The notes beneath the pieces were generated by a model. The model was not told the origin of the DNA and did not search any database. It saw only the letters and a program-made list of their open reading frames with translations. The translations under genes and the position numbers were made by a program. Source: Lineus longissimus (lineage: Eukaryota > Nemertea > Pilidiophora > Heteronemertea > Lineidae). Taken from it: a stretch of 64,000 nt of DNA. This document shows positions 38,573 to 51,400 of the stretch, piece after piece. Each line of letters opens with the position of its first letter. Positions within the stretch are counted from its first letter, which is position 1. The DNA lies in the NCBI RefSeq assembly GCF_910592395.1, contig NC_088319.1:16800001-16864000 (forward strand), written 5' to 3'.

Positions 38573-38660
38573 CATGGTGGCCAAAAATTATTTTCCCTTG
38601 CACAAAAGGATTCTATTGTGTATCCATTTTGTGAGGGGAAAATAATTCTGGGCCACCCTG
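38573..38660. mobile_element. 88-bp palindromic MITE flanked by TA (copy 2)
   Basis: Duplicate of the element in unit 1, differing at single bases (GGATCC to GGATTC, GAAGGG to GAGGGG). The left flank has an extra TA (CTATACATGG against CTACATGG). TA at 38571-72 and 38661-62. Confidence 0.8.
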
Positions 38661-38937
38661 TAGCGTCTATCAGTCCACGTTCTGTTATTGATTGTGACAG
38701 ACTTTTCTAACATCTCAATTCATTGATAAAAAGAGATAACAGATCTTAAAAGAGGGATATTAGGCCCTCCACAGGTGTAACAGTGTTAGTTAGGCCTATC
38801 CTTGGATAGAATGTCCCTGGATCACACACTTAGTCGCTTTTGGTCTCAAAGGTATAAAAAGTTATGAGTCTATAGAATCATACCCGTCACGATACAATAT
38901 GGATGGATACTACTTCCAGGGGAAACATATACACAAG

Positions 38938-39066
38938 AGTAACACTTTTGAGTGTTACCGTTTCATAGGATAGATAGGCTCACACGTTTTTCAGTGTTCC
39001 CACTATTGAAAAGTCATTGTCTCTATAGCAGTCCTATGTATGGAAACACTGAAATGTGGGGAATAA
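38938..39066. repeat. Dispersed GTTTTTGAGTGTT-type repeat, copy 3
   Basis: Carried within duplication unit 2; nearly identical to the copy at 36.5 kb. Confidence 0.65.
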
Positions 39067-39129
39067 CCATCGATGGGCAATTGCCTGCCCCATAATGTGA
39101 CTACCAATGCACCCAATAAGGGCGGGACA

Positions 39130-39945
39130 CATACACGGACACTATACATCAATCAACGCAAATCATGTACATACACGATGATGAAGCAATGTAAACAAAT
39201 GAAACGTTCAGGGGCCATGTGCAATTCACAATTTTGTATAACTCCCCTGAAGGTGAGCCAACAACCTTGCAAATATATGTACATGGCTGCAACCCAAGTA
39301 CGGACACTATACATCAATCAACGCAAATCATGTACATACACGATGATGAAGCAATGTTGACAAATGAAACGTTCAGGGGCCATGTGCAATTCACAATTTT
39401 GTATAACTCCCCTGAAGGTGAGCTAACAACCTTGCAAATATATGTACATGGCTGCAACCCAAGTACGGACACTATACATCAATCAACGCAAATCATGTAC
39501 ATACACGATGATGAAGCAAACGTTCAGGGGCCATGTGCAATTCACAATTTTGTATGACTCCCCTGAAGGTGAGCTAACAACCTTGCAAATATATGCACGT
39601 GGCTGCAACCCAAGTACGGACACTATACATCAATCAACGCAAATCATGTACATGTATATACACGATGATGAAGCAATGTTAACAAATGAAACGTTCAGGG
39701 GCCATGTGCAATTCACAATTTTGTATAACTCCCCTGAAGGTGAGCTAACAACCTTGCAAATATATGTACATGGCTGCAACCCAAGTACGGACACTATACA
39801 TCAATCAACGCAAATCATGTACATGTATATACACGATGATGAAGCAAACGTTCAGGGGCCATGTGCAATTCACAATTTTGTATAACTCCCCTGAAGGTGA
39901 GCTAACAACCTTGCAAATATATGCACGTGGCTGCAACCCAAGTAC
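39130..39945. repeat. 151-171-bp tandem array, about 5 copies (unit 2)
   Basis: ACGTTCAGGGGCC has its C at 39205, 39370, 39521, 39692 and 39849 (periods 165, 151, 171, 157). The 151- and 157-bp copies lack the same 14 bases (around ATGTTGACAAATGA), which destroys the reading frame; so two independent length polymorphisms (6 and 14 bp) shuffle among copies. Confidence 0.95.
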
Positions 39946-40030
39946 GTTTTTAGTGAAATGAAATCGATACATAGATGTAATCGAGAAATTTGGAAATTTG
40001 GAAATATAATAGCAAACCTATCCGGCGTGT

Positions 40031-40110
40031 GACGTTTTTGAGTATTTCCGATCTTGAGTGTTTCCTCTGTCGTTGTTTTGAAATTAGAAGATAAATTGAC
40101 TCGTTTTTTC
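40031..40110. repeat. Partial GTTTTTGAGT-type repeat, copy 4
   Basis: Has GTTTTTGAGTATTTCC and TTGAGTGTTTCC as at 9.1 kb but not the right-hand half. It lies 86 bp beyond the end of the 2.5-kb duplication. Confidence 0.45.
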
Positions 40111-41720
40111 CTGTGGCTCCAGCCAGAATAGAACAATGTATCAAGAAGCACGGCAGACTGAACTCCTCCATGCGATACCTACGGGGTCCGCCCATACCAC
40201 TGAAGAAATACGTGTCATATCGCGCGCTTCACTTTACAATGCACCTCAATCAAATTTGACCTAATTCCGCCGTATGCAATGTACACTATCTCTATGCGGT
40301 TAATAAAACAGCATATGGTGAACCCGTTTTTCGATCACACAGACCACACTTTCCATGGCCACTGCGGTGTTAATATGATCTGGATTTAAAAATAACTTCA
40401 CAGGGTTTGCCCTTTTAATCTACTCTAGACACTCCGTAAGTTTTAACGCAAAGGATATCGTGGTTTTTGAATGAGACACATAAACGTTACACTTGCCGAG
40501 ATATCAGACCACCGATGGTCAGTGGCCTCATGCTAACTTGTTACCACTGTGTGTACAGCGATGCTATTTATGAGTGAGTCATAGCCGATCAACTTCAGCT
40601 TGAAATAGATTGTATAGTACAAATGCATGCGGTGGTATCAATGCCAATACCATACGGATACACGAGGCCAAGCTGTGGACAAAATTCCCAACGCCCAAAC
40701 CGAGATTCGGTGAAGTAATCGCGCTGGTGATTGACGTGTTTGTCACACGTCTAAACTTACCTTAGGATTTCTGAGATTATAACGACGAGGCCGTCACAAG
40801 GCCATGCAGACCCATTGAAAACCAGCACAAAAGCCGAGAGAAAATGAACTGATTTTAAAACTCAAACCTTCACCGCAAAGAACAAAAATTATTCAAACGC
40901 AATTTTAATTCGCCGGCAACCCATGAGTTCCTCTCACTTTCGTGTCGGTTTCTGATTTAATGTGATCTCACCCAGGCGTTCTAGTTGTGACTTTGTTCTC
41001 CAAAGGCTAATGCAGGATGAATGGGCGTATGCAAACATAACTTCGAAATATCTCTTCGGGTATCACGATAATAAACATATTTTGGTATTTACAACGGGTT
41101 GTCAGCAAATCACCCCAGATCGATGCCCGCATCCTCATTTCCATCGCCATCCAATGCTGAGAGCTAAATATCAAAAGATCTCAAATTACGTATTGACAGA
41201 AACAAGTCTTTTTGACAGACAATGATAGACGCCATCAGCTGCCTGTCTAGGGTCGCAAAATTGATGGAGATTCCCTCTGCCGGTCTGGTCGCCAAATTTG
41301 ATTGAGTATCAACGATGTTCATATCGATATTGGATATCTATTGACCTATTTCCCGCAAAGATGTCGTCACTAGATACTGGCTTAGTGTGGACATTGGCAC
41401 AGTTTTCTGGCCTTTACACAGTGTAATTTAATAACGTTTGTTATATGAACTTATCATTCATAAATGATGTCACGCAAAAAATGATCACAAAATGATGATC
41501 TCCCGGCCCGTATTGATGGCCATGGCTTTACAATACCATATACGATAATCCGTCGGAATACAATAGGGCCGGACACTTCCTGTGGGGCATTTCTACTTAT
41601 ACAGGCCCGGCATCACTTATTGTTTCGTGTGTTACCCCTTTTTAAATCTTATTGAAATTTGACAGCACCTGCTTTTTAATATACTAATAGCAGGATTGAA
41701 GAAATACCCTCATCTAATAA

Positions 41721-41799
41721 AGATCCGTTGGCTTAGTGGTCGTGTGTTGGATTTCTGGTCGTCTGATGCCGAGTTCGCTTCCCAATTGAACCCGAATCT
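41721..41799 (+). repeat. tRNA-like sequence, possible SINE head
   Basis: TGGCTTAGTGG (41729-41739) matches the pol III A box exactly. GAGTTCGCTTCC about 30 bp later resembles a B box with two mismatches. AGATCCG at the start pairs with CGAATCT at the end at six of seven positions. The total of 79 nt and the lack of a clean anticodon arm argue against a working tRNA. A T-rich stretch follows. Confidence 0.3.
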
Positions 41800-42908
41800 T
41801 CTTTTCTTTTTCGTTTTTTTCTATTTAGACACAATGATGTGTGACAAATCACTGGGAAGGTTGATTTTTACATATGAAGTGATATATGTCATGACCTCAT
41901 GATCTTGACCCGCGACCCCAGCGCCGTCTGCTTCCTGTGTTTCAAGCACGTCCGTAGATACGAGTCAAAAGATGTCATATCCTCAAAATTATGCATCAAC
42001 TTGGCTCATGATCTCTAATATTGTCCTAATAAACTGTTTAATTGATTACGCTGTAAAGTATGTTGACATGGGAAGCCACATTTATCAAGAACGAAGTTAA
42101 CGTTGACCTATCCTGTCCGAGTCCTATGGACACAGGTGTAGGCCCGGCTGCACAGGGAACCGTTCCTGATTGCGGACACATACAACCAGTTGTTTCACAA
42201 AGATGCTTTCATCAGAGTTAAAGCACATCTCCACTATAGCACTAGTCCAGGACTGCATTATCAGCTTGTCGCTGTTTAAACAGGTTTCGTTTCGATGATG
42301 GTATTCGAGGAAACCCACGTTGTCGGAATTGCCGGGCATGCGCGATACCGATGTCACATACTCATGTTTGTTCAATAATGAAAAAGACATCAAGGACGGA
42401 ACTGGAAGGACTAACGGTAAGCGTTCCTCGGTTGTCTCTGGTTGATTTTAGATATTCATTTTGGCACCCCTGGAGTGATCCAGTGGATACCAGTGAAAGA
42501 TGGCAGCAAATTGCTAGGCCTATGTTTGTGTTATTGCGCTATCAGCGTACTAAGTATCCGACAGCTACTGTATATGAAGCCTTCTCAAGGTTTGGTGTAC
42601 TAATTACAATGAAGGTTCACCTCCTTATGCATCTTCCATTTTACCCATTTTCTCGAAATATTTTTTCCTTCCTCCTTTAAATAGTATAACGTTCTGCTGT
42701 TTTTCCCGTTCGGCCCTTTTCAGCTCTTTTCAATAATTCATCGCCCGTTACCCCTAATAATCCCGTTGCAATATGATTCGCCCTCATCCCCAACCGCACG
42801 AGTCCTCAAGCCACATATTTCATCTTTTTATGATACATGAAATGAAGTTCATGTTAGCTTCATTTATAATAGTACAACAATGTAGCATGAGTTTTCAATA
42901 TCAGTACA

Positions 42909-42926
42909 CCCCCCCCCCCCCCCCCC
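42909..42926. repeat. Run of 18 C
   Basis: Uninterrupted poly-C tract. Confidence 0.9.
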
Positions 42927-43792
42927 GATATATGTGACCCTGTACATCAAATGAGAAGTATATCAATGGACAGGAAGCTCCACTGGCCAACATTCGCGCC
43001 AGCCGCTAACAAACAACGACCTCGATCCGACAGCACACCCATACACTCAGAGTACATCAGGACAGTCCCGCTATCGAGGTTTGTTCGCTATCAATGCCGC
43101 TGAGGTCACGATGTCCAACGGTCTTTTAAAACGCGAACAATAATGAAAATATTCAATAAAGATATAGGCCAGATTCGGGGAAACCCAGATACTGTGAAAT
43201 CACCAACGATATCAATAAAGGTTATATTTGATGACTTGCAAATATTTCGATTTTTGCAATGTGCACATGCACCTCCCAACGTTGCCGTTATCTCCCGGGA
43301 CATCGCCGTTCAAGTTACACTCTCGAGCTGTCTGCCCTATACGAACTGTGGAGTTTCCCGCCGTGCTATTTTTAGCCCATGCAAAACGTGTTTTGACGAA
43401 AATACGGTATAGGCCTATAACGAGGAAGTGAGGCCTCGGATCGTGTCGTATGTTAATAAGCCTACTTTATCGAACATGACGCATTCATAGGACACACTTC
43501 ATGACATCAACAAGGAAGACCCGTAACTTTTCAAGAACGATTCTCACGAGTTTGTTGTCATTTTGTCCTGGACGGTTGTGCTAAGTGTGTGACCAAAGGC
43601 ACCAGTGGCAATTTGCAGAACGGACTTTGAGAAGCTGTAGAGTGACACAGTTTATTACATAACCCAGAGTCGGTAAGTTGGCGTCGACGCATCGTTTGAC
43701 ATAATTGCTTTGCCGTCAATTTCTTCTTTTTTCAATTTTGCTATTCAACATCCAATTTTTTTTCTACTTGGTCCTTGCACTTGCAATATATA

Positions 43793-43968
43793 CGCCTGGG
43801 TCTAGTTGCTCAATTAGAGATAGCGGTAACGTTGTTGTTTCGTCCTAATACGGCTATTGTAAATCAAATTTACCAATTAATAAGTAAATTTGATTTACTA
43901 TAGCAGCTTTAATTGAGCTAACGCAGACCTTTTTTTCTCACACCAATTGAGCAACTGGGTCCCGGGCG
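43793..43968. mobile_element. 176-bp fold-back element
   Basis: Outer arms: CGCCTGGGTCTAGTTGCTCA at the left matches the reverse complement of the right end (CGCCCGGGACCCAGTTGCTCA) with few mismatches. Inner arms: GCTATTGTAAATCAAATTTA mirrors TAAATTTGATTTACTATAGC around a 12-bp centre. There is no coding capacity and no clear target-site duplication; the flanks are TATATA and a T run. It fits a MITE or fold-back transposon. Confidence 0.75.
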
Positions 43969-46900
43969 TTTTTTTGCGAAGGGTGTATCAGCCATCGAGT
44001 TATTCCTTGCTCCATGTGAGCCTAGTAATTCTTCTGTACTTGTAAGATAAACAAATGGTCTAAAATGTGCATCAATGGTATCAGGAATCAATCCAAATGT
44101 TACTGTTTAGTCACTTTCAATACTATATACGGGGTCCTGATAGATGTACAGCTTTATTCCTTGACATGGTTCAAGGTATATCTTGCGAGACAAATTAAAA
44201 AATCTGTTTTGCAAATATCAAGATATGCATGGACGTGTTTTGGGTTAGCGCCATTTTGTATTCTTTCGAGTTATCTGGACTGAATTTTTAAAAGACGTTG
44301 CTTTTATTGAAATCCTCGTCTAGCTTCTTAATGGAAATCTCCAGATGATTTAAAAAAACAACAATGATTGATGCTAGTGTTGTCTGATCAAATGGTTTTT
44401 GTCGTAGTTCCTTTTACATGACATGAACCATTTAACCGGATGGTCCTGCCCCTGACATGTAGCCTCCTTTTGCAACTCCAAATTATATGAGGCGAAACAA
44501 ATCAAATCTAATTTAAGTAAACCGCACGTGTTCGTCCTGGAATGGTTAAGGCTGTTAGCCATCATTTCTAAATATACCTCATACCAGGAATGCATAAAGA
44601 CAGCATACATTGATACATTTTTGCTCATTAATGCATTCAATAGATCAATTACTTAACTGCAATGGCAATAACGGTCTAGAGCTAAAAATGTTCTGGTTGA
44701 TGCTGATGACCCCTCAACCGAATATTTTTACGATATATACCGGTTTCTTTTTCACAAATTCCTCTGACCTTAGACAAACCATCCCAAGCCCACGCAATGT
44801 TGTAGGTGTGTGGGAAGGCCAGCATCAATATTCCCGCGATTATACGACTTTGGCGCCAGATTAACTTATGTATATACAGGGAATGATTTTAAGAGAAGTA
44901 ATAACACGACCGCATGCCTATATAATATTCTCAGTTTGAAAGAGTTAAATCTGCGAGTGAGCTCCGAACATTGTCACCAACAGGATGCTGGGATCATGTT
45001 GCCTGGCTTTCCTTTGGCAGAGTGCTATCATGATCACATTGTCTTCCTCAGGCCATGCAGGTCAAGTGCCAACAGCTAATTAGTTCGAAGAAATCGGTCT
45101 TAATTTGCTGCGATTGGTAATCACGACTTATGAGGAAAAGTGAGGTTTCGTATGTATTGGGGCTTTTTGCCAAATGAAGATATTTCTAGATGATGTTTTT
45201 TTATTAACGAGTTGGGCTTAATTAGTGTTTCATGCCTTGTCTCTTGTTTGTCCATGTCTGGTATAGTAAGTATCCCGTCCATGACTTAAGTGTCAGAGTA
45301 GACCTATCAGATCGACAAATGATCTTAATGAAGTCATTGGTAAGAGTAAGCACAAAGTTATAACTTGCCAAATTGATCCCCTATATCACCAAAAACGGTT
45401 TAATAAACGCTAAACGAAAGATAGTTCACTCAAAATCAAATGAAAGGCAGTCTTGCTAATGTGGTATCAAAAACTACCTTCTCAACAACGACCTGAGCAG
45501 TCCCTGGCTTTTGATAAAACCGAAACAACAAACACACAAACTTCACGCAACGATCGTCTTTGAAACCCTCAAATTACGACTGACTTTTAATTTTTTACTG
45601 TTATCAACAACAAGCCATTTCTCTTCAAACGATATGAATATACTTCAGATGTTACTGAATGGAACGCGAAGAAAGAACCTGTCATTGCCAGGTAAGGAAT
45701 GTCTGGCTTGAAGGTGGAGTCAATTTATAGACTTGTCAACACTTGTGGCTCCGTTCTATTCATGCCCCAACCTGGTTTGATAAACCACTGAGGCCGGTAT
45801 TCTCTCAGAAGCAAGGACGCTATGTTTGATAGTGTAAGAAGTAGGCTGATTAGACCCTCGAAGACAGGTTGTAATATTTTCTAGCTCCTCGTATCCTTCC
45901 ACATCCACCGTACAGGAACAGTTCCCCAGCCCACAGAGAATCATGTCTGATCTAAGTGTATTTATGGCAGGCCTTCCATCTTACTGGGCAGCCTGCCCCG
46001 GATAATACATGTGAGCATCAAAAGACAAGCAACCAAAATGTGCGCTCATTGGTAAATCTTCTGTAAAGATGATAACATATGTCCATTTGGAAACATGTTA
46101 ATTTGGACAATATGACATCATGACATGTTGACGTATTGACGTAAAATAACATTGTTACCCTGTTATCTATTCGGGCATAAGTTTCTACTTCTTCACTATC
46201 CACGGGACGAACTGGCGGTGCATTTTTGCAGACAAAATATGACTATCAGTTGGGCTGGTGTATCAATCTTCATGTGACTGTGTGACTGACAAACACTGAA
46301 ATACACAGACTCCATCGTTACTCAAAATCTGATATGACTCAAAATCGTGTGTTACACACTCTAAGCTCCTCTGTTATTACACAAAACTACTCGTGTGACA
46401 CACTCTACTTAGATGTAATAAAACAAGTAACAGCTTCCACGACACCGAAATGTAAACATACTAAAACAGTCGGTGTCATCACTGGTCGTCGTCATGTCTT
46501 CATGATCCGTCCACGCATTGCTGCCTGCGACATGTCTTGTGATGATGCACGCTTTAGAGATATCATGCGTACCCATGGCAGTACACAATTCAAATAACAA
46601 TGACTATCCATTAACATTTTAAAAAGTACTATAGGAATGTTCAATGTGTTTACGTGTTGTTGGTTTCGTTTCGAAAGGACATAAAACCGTAAATCACATT
46701 TTATTGTCGGTCGACTTTGTCCATTATCATGGATTTAAAAAAAAAATATTTAAGATATGTGAAGAGGTTTCATGTCACGACACTTCATGTGCAGAGTTAT
46801 ATATCAGAGGTTTGCAAGATATGTGATTGATTATTGGTGGGGTGACATGATTTAATGGATCAATTAAACATAACGGCGCATCTTGAAAACATCAATGGCG

Positions 46901-47860
46901 TAGCATTGTATATGTAGCCCCGCCATGGCGTCATTGTCCTTCACCATGGGATCCTTTAGCAGTCGTCTTGGCTCATTGGGAAGACATGCCCGAGCCAGCC
47001 CCAGTCTCATTGCACTTGACAGGCAAGTTCTTCTGTCTTGGCCCGATCTCGGTGGTCCTTGTTTGAGACTCTATCCGGCCAGAAGATTCTTCAGAAACGC
47101 CGGGCATTTATGTTTTTTAGATTCTCAAAACAACTGTGAGGGTTTTCATTTTGTTGAAAAACCTGTGTGCGGCATAAAATTGTGTTACTGAAAGAGCTCA
47201 AAAACCTGTATCTCTGAGAATGTAGTACTAAGCGATTTGGTTCAGTTGCTCGGCAAGGGTGGCTGGAAGGGTTTTGAATCACAAGTGAAGAAAGACAGGT
47301 CCCAGGCCTGTTTTTTTATCAGATCATGTCATGCGTCGCTCTTGTCACCAGAAGCGGGAAGTCCGGAGCGTGCGGGTATTTCTGTCTTCGTGACTTCCCT
47401 GTTAGCTCTGCACTTGATCACGCCCTCACGACTGGGTTTGTAGACCGATTTTCACATTTGTCATGTTTCTCACGAAGCAAAAGCACAATATGGTTTATCA
47501 ATTAAGTATAGATTATGATAACTGAGCAAATTCTACTGCAAGAAGCTGCCACCACTTCTGACTGGACTGAAACGTAATAGTTGTGGACATAACTATGCAA
47601 TATGTTGCCCATTGATATTCAGACTGCTTAATCACCCCAGGAATAAATTCTGTCCACCATCGTGTATATTTCAATAGCTCTCTCCTCACGAGGTCTCTTG
47701 GCCGGGCCTGACCCTACGGCATCTCTAACACACGCCTCAAGATCATCAATGCTACTTCGAGTTGCACCCGGCGCCATCGGGAGAATCATGTTCTTATAAT
47801 TAGAAATTCAATCATGAACTTAACTACCGGGTACATTTTTCTTCCCTTTTCTCATTTCAG
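43969..47860. other. Intergenic, one weak start-codon candidate
   Basis: No supported gene. At 46925 ATGG follows GCCCCGCC, a strong translation-start context, and opens 88 codons, but no domain is seen. GACAG followed by GCAAGT at about 47018-47028 could be a rare GC donor. Too weak to call. Confidence 0.35.
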
Positions 47861-48480
47861 AATTCGTCTTTTATAGAGGATCTCCCGGGCCTTACCGCGA
47901 CCTTTGACCCCTGACGTCACCTTTTCAAATCTGATCTCGCGAGATATCGCCAACTCAATATGGTTTTCACACAAAACATGCAACCAGCTTGGAGCGACCA
48001 CGACCTCTTACAATTCCAATACACCAAAGCTCTGGAGAAGTTGTGTCAGACGCCGACGGATTCTACCTGCCCCTCCCCTCCATCTTCCTCCCGGAGCCCC
48101 ATAGATGACGTCATGCTTGCCCAGGGGTACCCAATGCAGCCATACTATCTACCAACTTCACCTCAAATTGATACGCAACAGGTCGTCTACGCACAGTTAG
48201 TTCAAACGCCATACGGAGTTGAATACGTCCCGGTTGTTATGTCGCCGACGACGCAGCAACTGCCTTCGCCAGATCTATTGAATCCTCCACCAAACATGCT
48301 GGCCCAGGTACCCCAATCCGTATACCCAGCCCCTAACCTTAGCACGCTACCCCAGGGCTTCAACACCGTGACGACCCCCAGCCTGAGCACCATCACCACA
48401 TCAAGCCTTAGCACGGGTAGCGGCAGCGGAAGTGAGGACACCTCGGATGATGAAGGGGCGGCAGTCTCAGTCACACAAAT
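47861..48480 (+). CDS. First coding exon of an unidentified protein with a disordered N-terminus
   Basis: ATG at 47960 opens 173 codons and part of the next, ending at a consensus donor (GTAAGT at 48481, phase 2). A possible acceptor, CTTTTCTCATTTCAG, ends at 47860, so 47861-47959 may be 5' UTR; an in-frame TGA at 47912 excludes an earlier start. The peptide is rich in Pro, Ser, Gln, Thr and Tyr (for example PMQPYYLPTSPQ, QQVVYAQLVQTPYGVEYVP), with repeated SLSTITTSSLST and an acidic GSGSGSEDTSDDEG near the end. This looks like a disordered activation or scaffold segment as in transcription factors or RNA-binding proteins. No structured domain lies in this exon, and I cannot identify the next exon, so the family is unknown. 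Higher GC than its flanks supports coding. Confidence 0.65.
47898..47919. promoter_or_regulatory. CRE (TGACGTCA) next to a DR1-like nuclear-receptor site
   Basis: TGACGTCA at 47912-47919 is a perfect palindromic bZIP/CREB site. CGACCTTTGACCC at 47898-47910 differs by one base from a DR1 (TGACCT-n-TGACCC) read on this strand. They lie 40-60 bp upstream of the ATG at 47960, in GC-rich sequence, which suits a core promoter or 5' leader. Confidence 0.4.
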
Positions 48481-51400
48481 GTAAGTTACACTGTTTAAGA
48501 ATCTTGCTCCAGAGCCTCCCTCCATGACGCTACTTCGAAAGCGTATTCCCTTGTGTTGAACAAGTTTTCATATTTGAAACAGTTAGTGTCACCAACCTCT
48601 TAACTGCGGGAAATGGAATATCGTTCATACCCTTTCGTCTAACAACGTCAGTGCGTCTCAAAGTGGAGTGATAAGAAGATATCGGTAACATACCACGCGC
48701 ACGGTTTTGACTGCAACAATCACAACTCTTCTTGCAGTCACGAGTGGTGAAATCAGCTTGCTTCTAGTCGATGTCACATCGTAAAAGCTTGGGCAGCAAT
48801 AATTTTGCGGCCGGTGGACACTTTCAACAGCTCTCTATCGGCAATTACATGTAGTAACGACACCTTCTTCACGACTGAACTTTTATTGCATCATTTTCGC
48901 TTGAAAATTTTGAGTTTCAAGGTTTACAGTGGGACCACTTTGTCCGTAGTGCCTTCATTGATAAACCCGTACCGAACATATCGAGATATGTCAAAAGACT
49001 TGAAAATTCACGAACTTAAAGTTTCAGATCTATATCGACAAGAATGAAAACTTTCAAAATCAATATCGTTCAGACAATGTCGTGCATTTTATTTCTATAT
49101 TCGCAACAACTTAGTTTGGGCTTGATTCGGATGTTCAGACATCTGTCTGAGATCATTGTGATAATGTGACACTTCTTCGTAAAAAGCCTTATGAATAATA
49201 CTCTTTTCTTCATCATAATTATCTCCATTTTGTTACAAGAGTAAAACAAACATAGTTCGATTCATAATCATAATAATTATTGTGTTTCACGAAAACAACC
49301 TGATCAGTATAAAATCAACATCCTCTAATTTCGGATTCACTAAAGAATAAGTTCATGTGAGGGCAGGAATGACAATGATTTGTATACTTATTTTGATGTT
49401 GCTATTTTGACAACCTATATAATGTTGTTATACATTTTATAGCGTATAGTATATGTTTTGTTGTTTATACGTATCTACATTGAAGATGTCTTGTCCATAG
49501 CTTTTAATATTGTTTATAAGTCTCTACGTATATTGAAACTGTCTTGTCCATAGGTGGACCCTGAGCGACACTCCCATTGAAATAGTCCTACTTCTTTGAA
49601 GCCAATTGTCCAGGAGTTTCTAGCCGTAGACCTATGTTTTGCACTGTAGTTCCACAATCAAATCCGCCATGTCGTGCGGAGTGCCACTGAAGGCAGGGTA
49701 TCATGAGTATTCTCCCTCTGTCTGCAAGTCAAGAGGAGGTCTCTTGCATTTCTTCACACGTCATATTATGGGATTTCATGCCAAACAGTAAATGGTCGCG
49801 CTCATTCGAGCTCCACACGAATCACTACGGTATCCTATCAAAGACAAAACTATTTTATTCGTAATAGATATCGTTCATGCATAACTAATTTTGGTTGTCG
49901 TATTCGCAGTTGATCTGGCAAATGGAAGGGGTGATGGGTTATTGCATGATACGCTGTTACCCCTGATGCCTGCCTGAACAACTGCAAGAGTACTGACCAC
50001 GATTTGTTACGCATGAGCGACATCGCGTACGAATTCATGTCTTTGATTGGAGACCGTGCCATGTCGACGTAATACAATGACATAACTAAACTAAACTGAA
50101 CCTTGTATGAATTCGTGAACTGAAACATGACGACATGATTATAACAATACATAATAACGAGGCCTCATGAGTAATAATTTGAACAGGGATGTGCATATTA
50201 CAACTCCTTGATATGACCAAAGGAAGTTTTTATAAAACGGGTGGCTTATTTTTTAGGACCATTTAGATGATGGTCAAACCCCAGCCCCTGGATGTGGCCC
50301 AGGTCTATAGTTGAGGTGACTTAACTTGTTTAAGTTCCTCTGGTGGCAGTAATTAGCTGATGTGGGTCAATTTTGGTCAGAGTTGATTGCGCTTTTCAAT
50401 AACACATCATGATATTTGTCAACCTTTTATGTTAACTGGGAAACTACCTTACGGGATAAAGAGGTTTTATTCAATTCGATTTGAAAGCTTTCATTCATTC
50501 GCCTGAGTGGATAAATTCCTAAGCCTAGTTTTGAAAGGGGGTTATGATCTATGACCCATTGAAGTCCAGCCTTGCGTGAAGGAAGCATTGGTGGCGGTGT
50601 ATGGCTGATTCATTCATTTCATTGGCCAGTTTTATAAAGTGTTTGACCAATCATATATCCAGATTTGGGAATTTTGGGGCAAGTACTTGGTACTTGTATA
50701 ATTGCACAGAAAAGTAGTCTCAGGATTGTCCCAAAAAAGCTAAGAGCATTTTTTTTTCGAACACAACTGGAGCTTTAGTTCACTGATGTACCATCACATG
50801 TAGAACTGCTATTATATTGTATCGTCCCTTATTTAATGCACTCATAAGCTTCAGAGTATCTGAATGGCCCACCTCTGAACTCCAGATATCTTTTTATCGT
50901 ATCAAATGATGAGGCACATCGTCGTTTTATTCATGAATGAGTTAGCCCTGGACGTAAGGTGTTCAGGTGGCGACCCCCCCCCCCCCCCCGCCGTGGAAGA
51001 AAGAAAATACTTCACGGCACTAATGTCTTAACGTGGCATCCCTCTAATAGAATATAGCCAAGAATACTCTGGAGACCTAAACTTTAGGCTTCCGTCTGAA
51101 TCATTGATTATTCATACCCCCTCCACAAATCATCCCTTTTTAATGAGAGAAGAGGTTGCGGAGCAATCTGAGTTCATCACACTAGTACGAAATTGTCAAA
51201 TATGCCAAATATTTCATCCCAGTAGTCATTTGATGGAAAATCAACTTCTTGCGCATTGGACCATCTTTGGCCCACTGCGCATTACATCGGTCGTCTGATG
51301 GTTTTCTCTTTGTTTACGTTACTGAATGAAGAAGCAATGGGACGGTCTTTCTCAAGGTTTCCGTAGAAACGGGTCTTTTGGTGTGATTTAGCCAAAAAAA

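Larger units (their letters stand above)
37365..39945. repeat. ~2.5-kb tandem duplication, unit 2
   Basis: Direct repeat of unit 1 in the same orientation and order, joined with no unique spacer: the 3' array of unit 1 ends at CGGACACTATA and unit 2 begins at once. The 3' array here has more copies (about five), including shorter variants. The far boundary is where the array stops at AAGTACG before unique sequence. Confidence 0.92.
40111..43792. other. Intergenic with SINE-like and poly-C tracts
   Basis: No supported gene. It includes the A-box/B-box element at 41.7 kb and an 18-C run at 42909-42926. A 109-codon plus frame at 42.4-42.7 kb is unrecognised. Confidence 0.45.

Noticed and set aside
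46925-47191. 88-codon frame with a strong start context
   Set aside because: No domain, uncertain GC donor, no downstream exon; left as a remark only.
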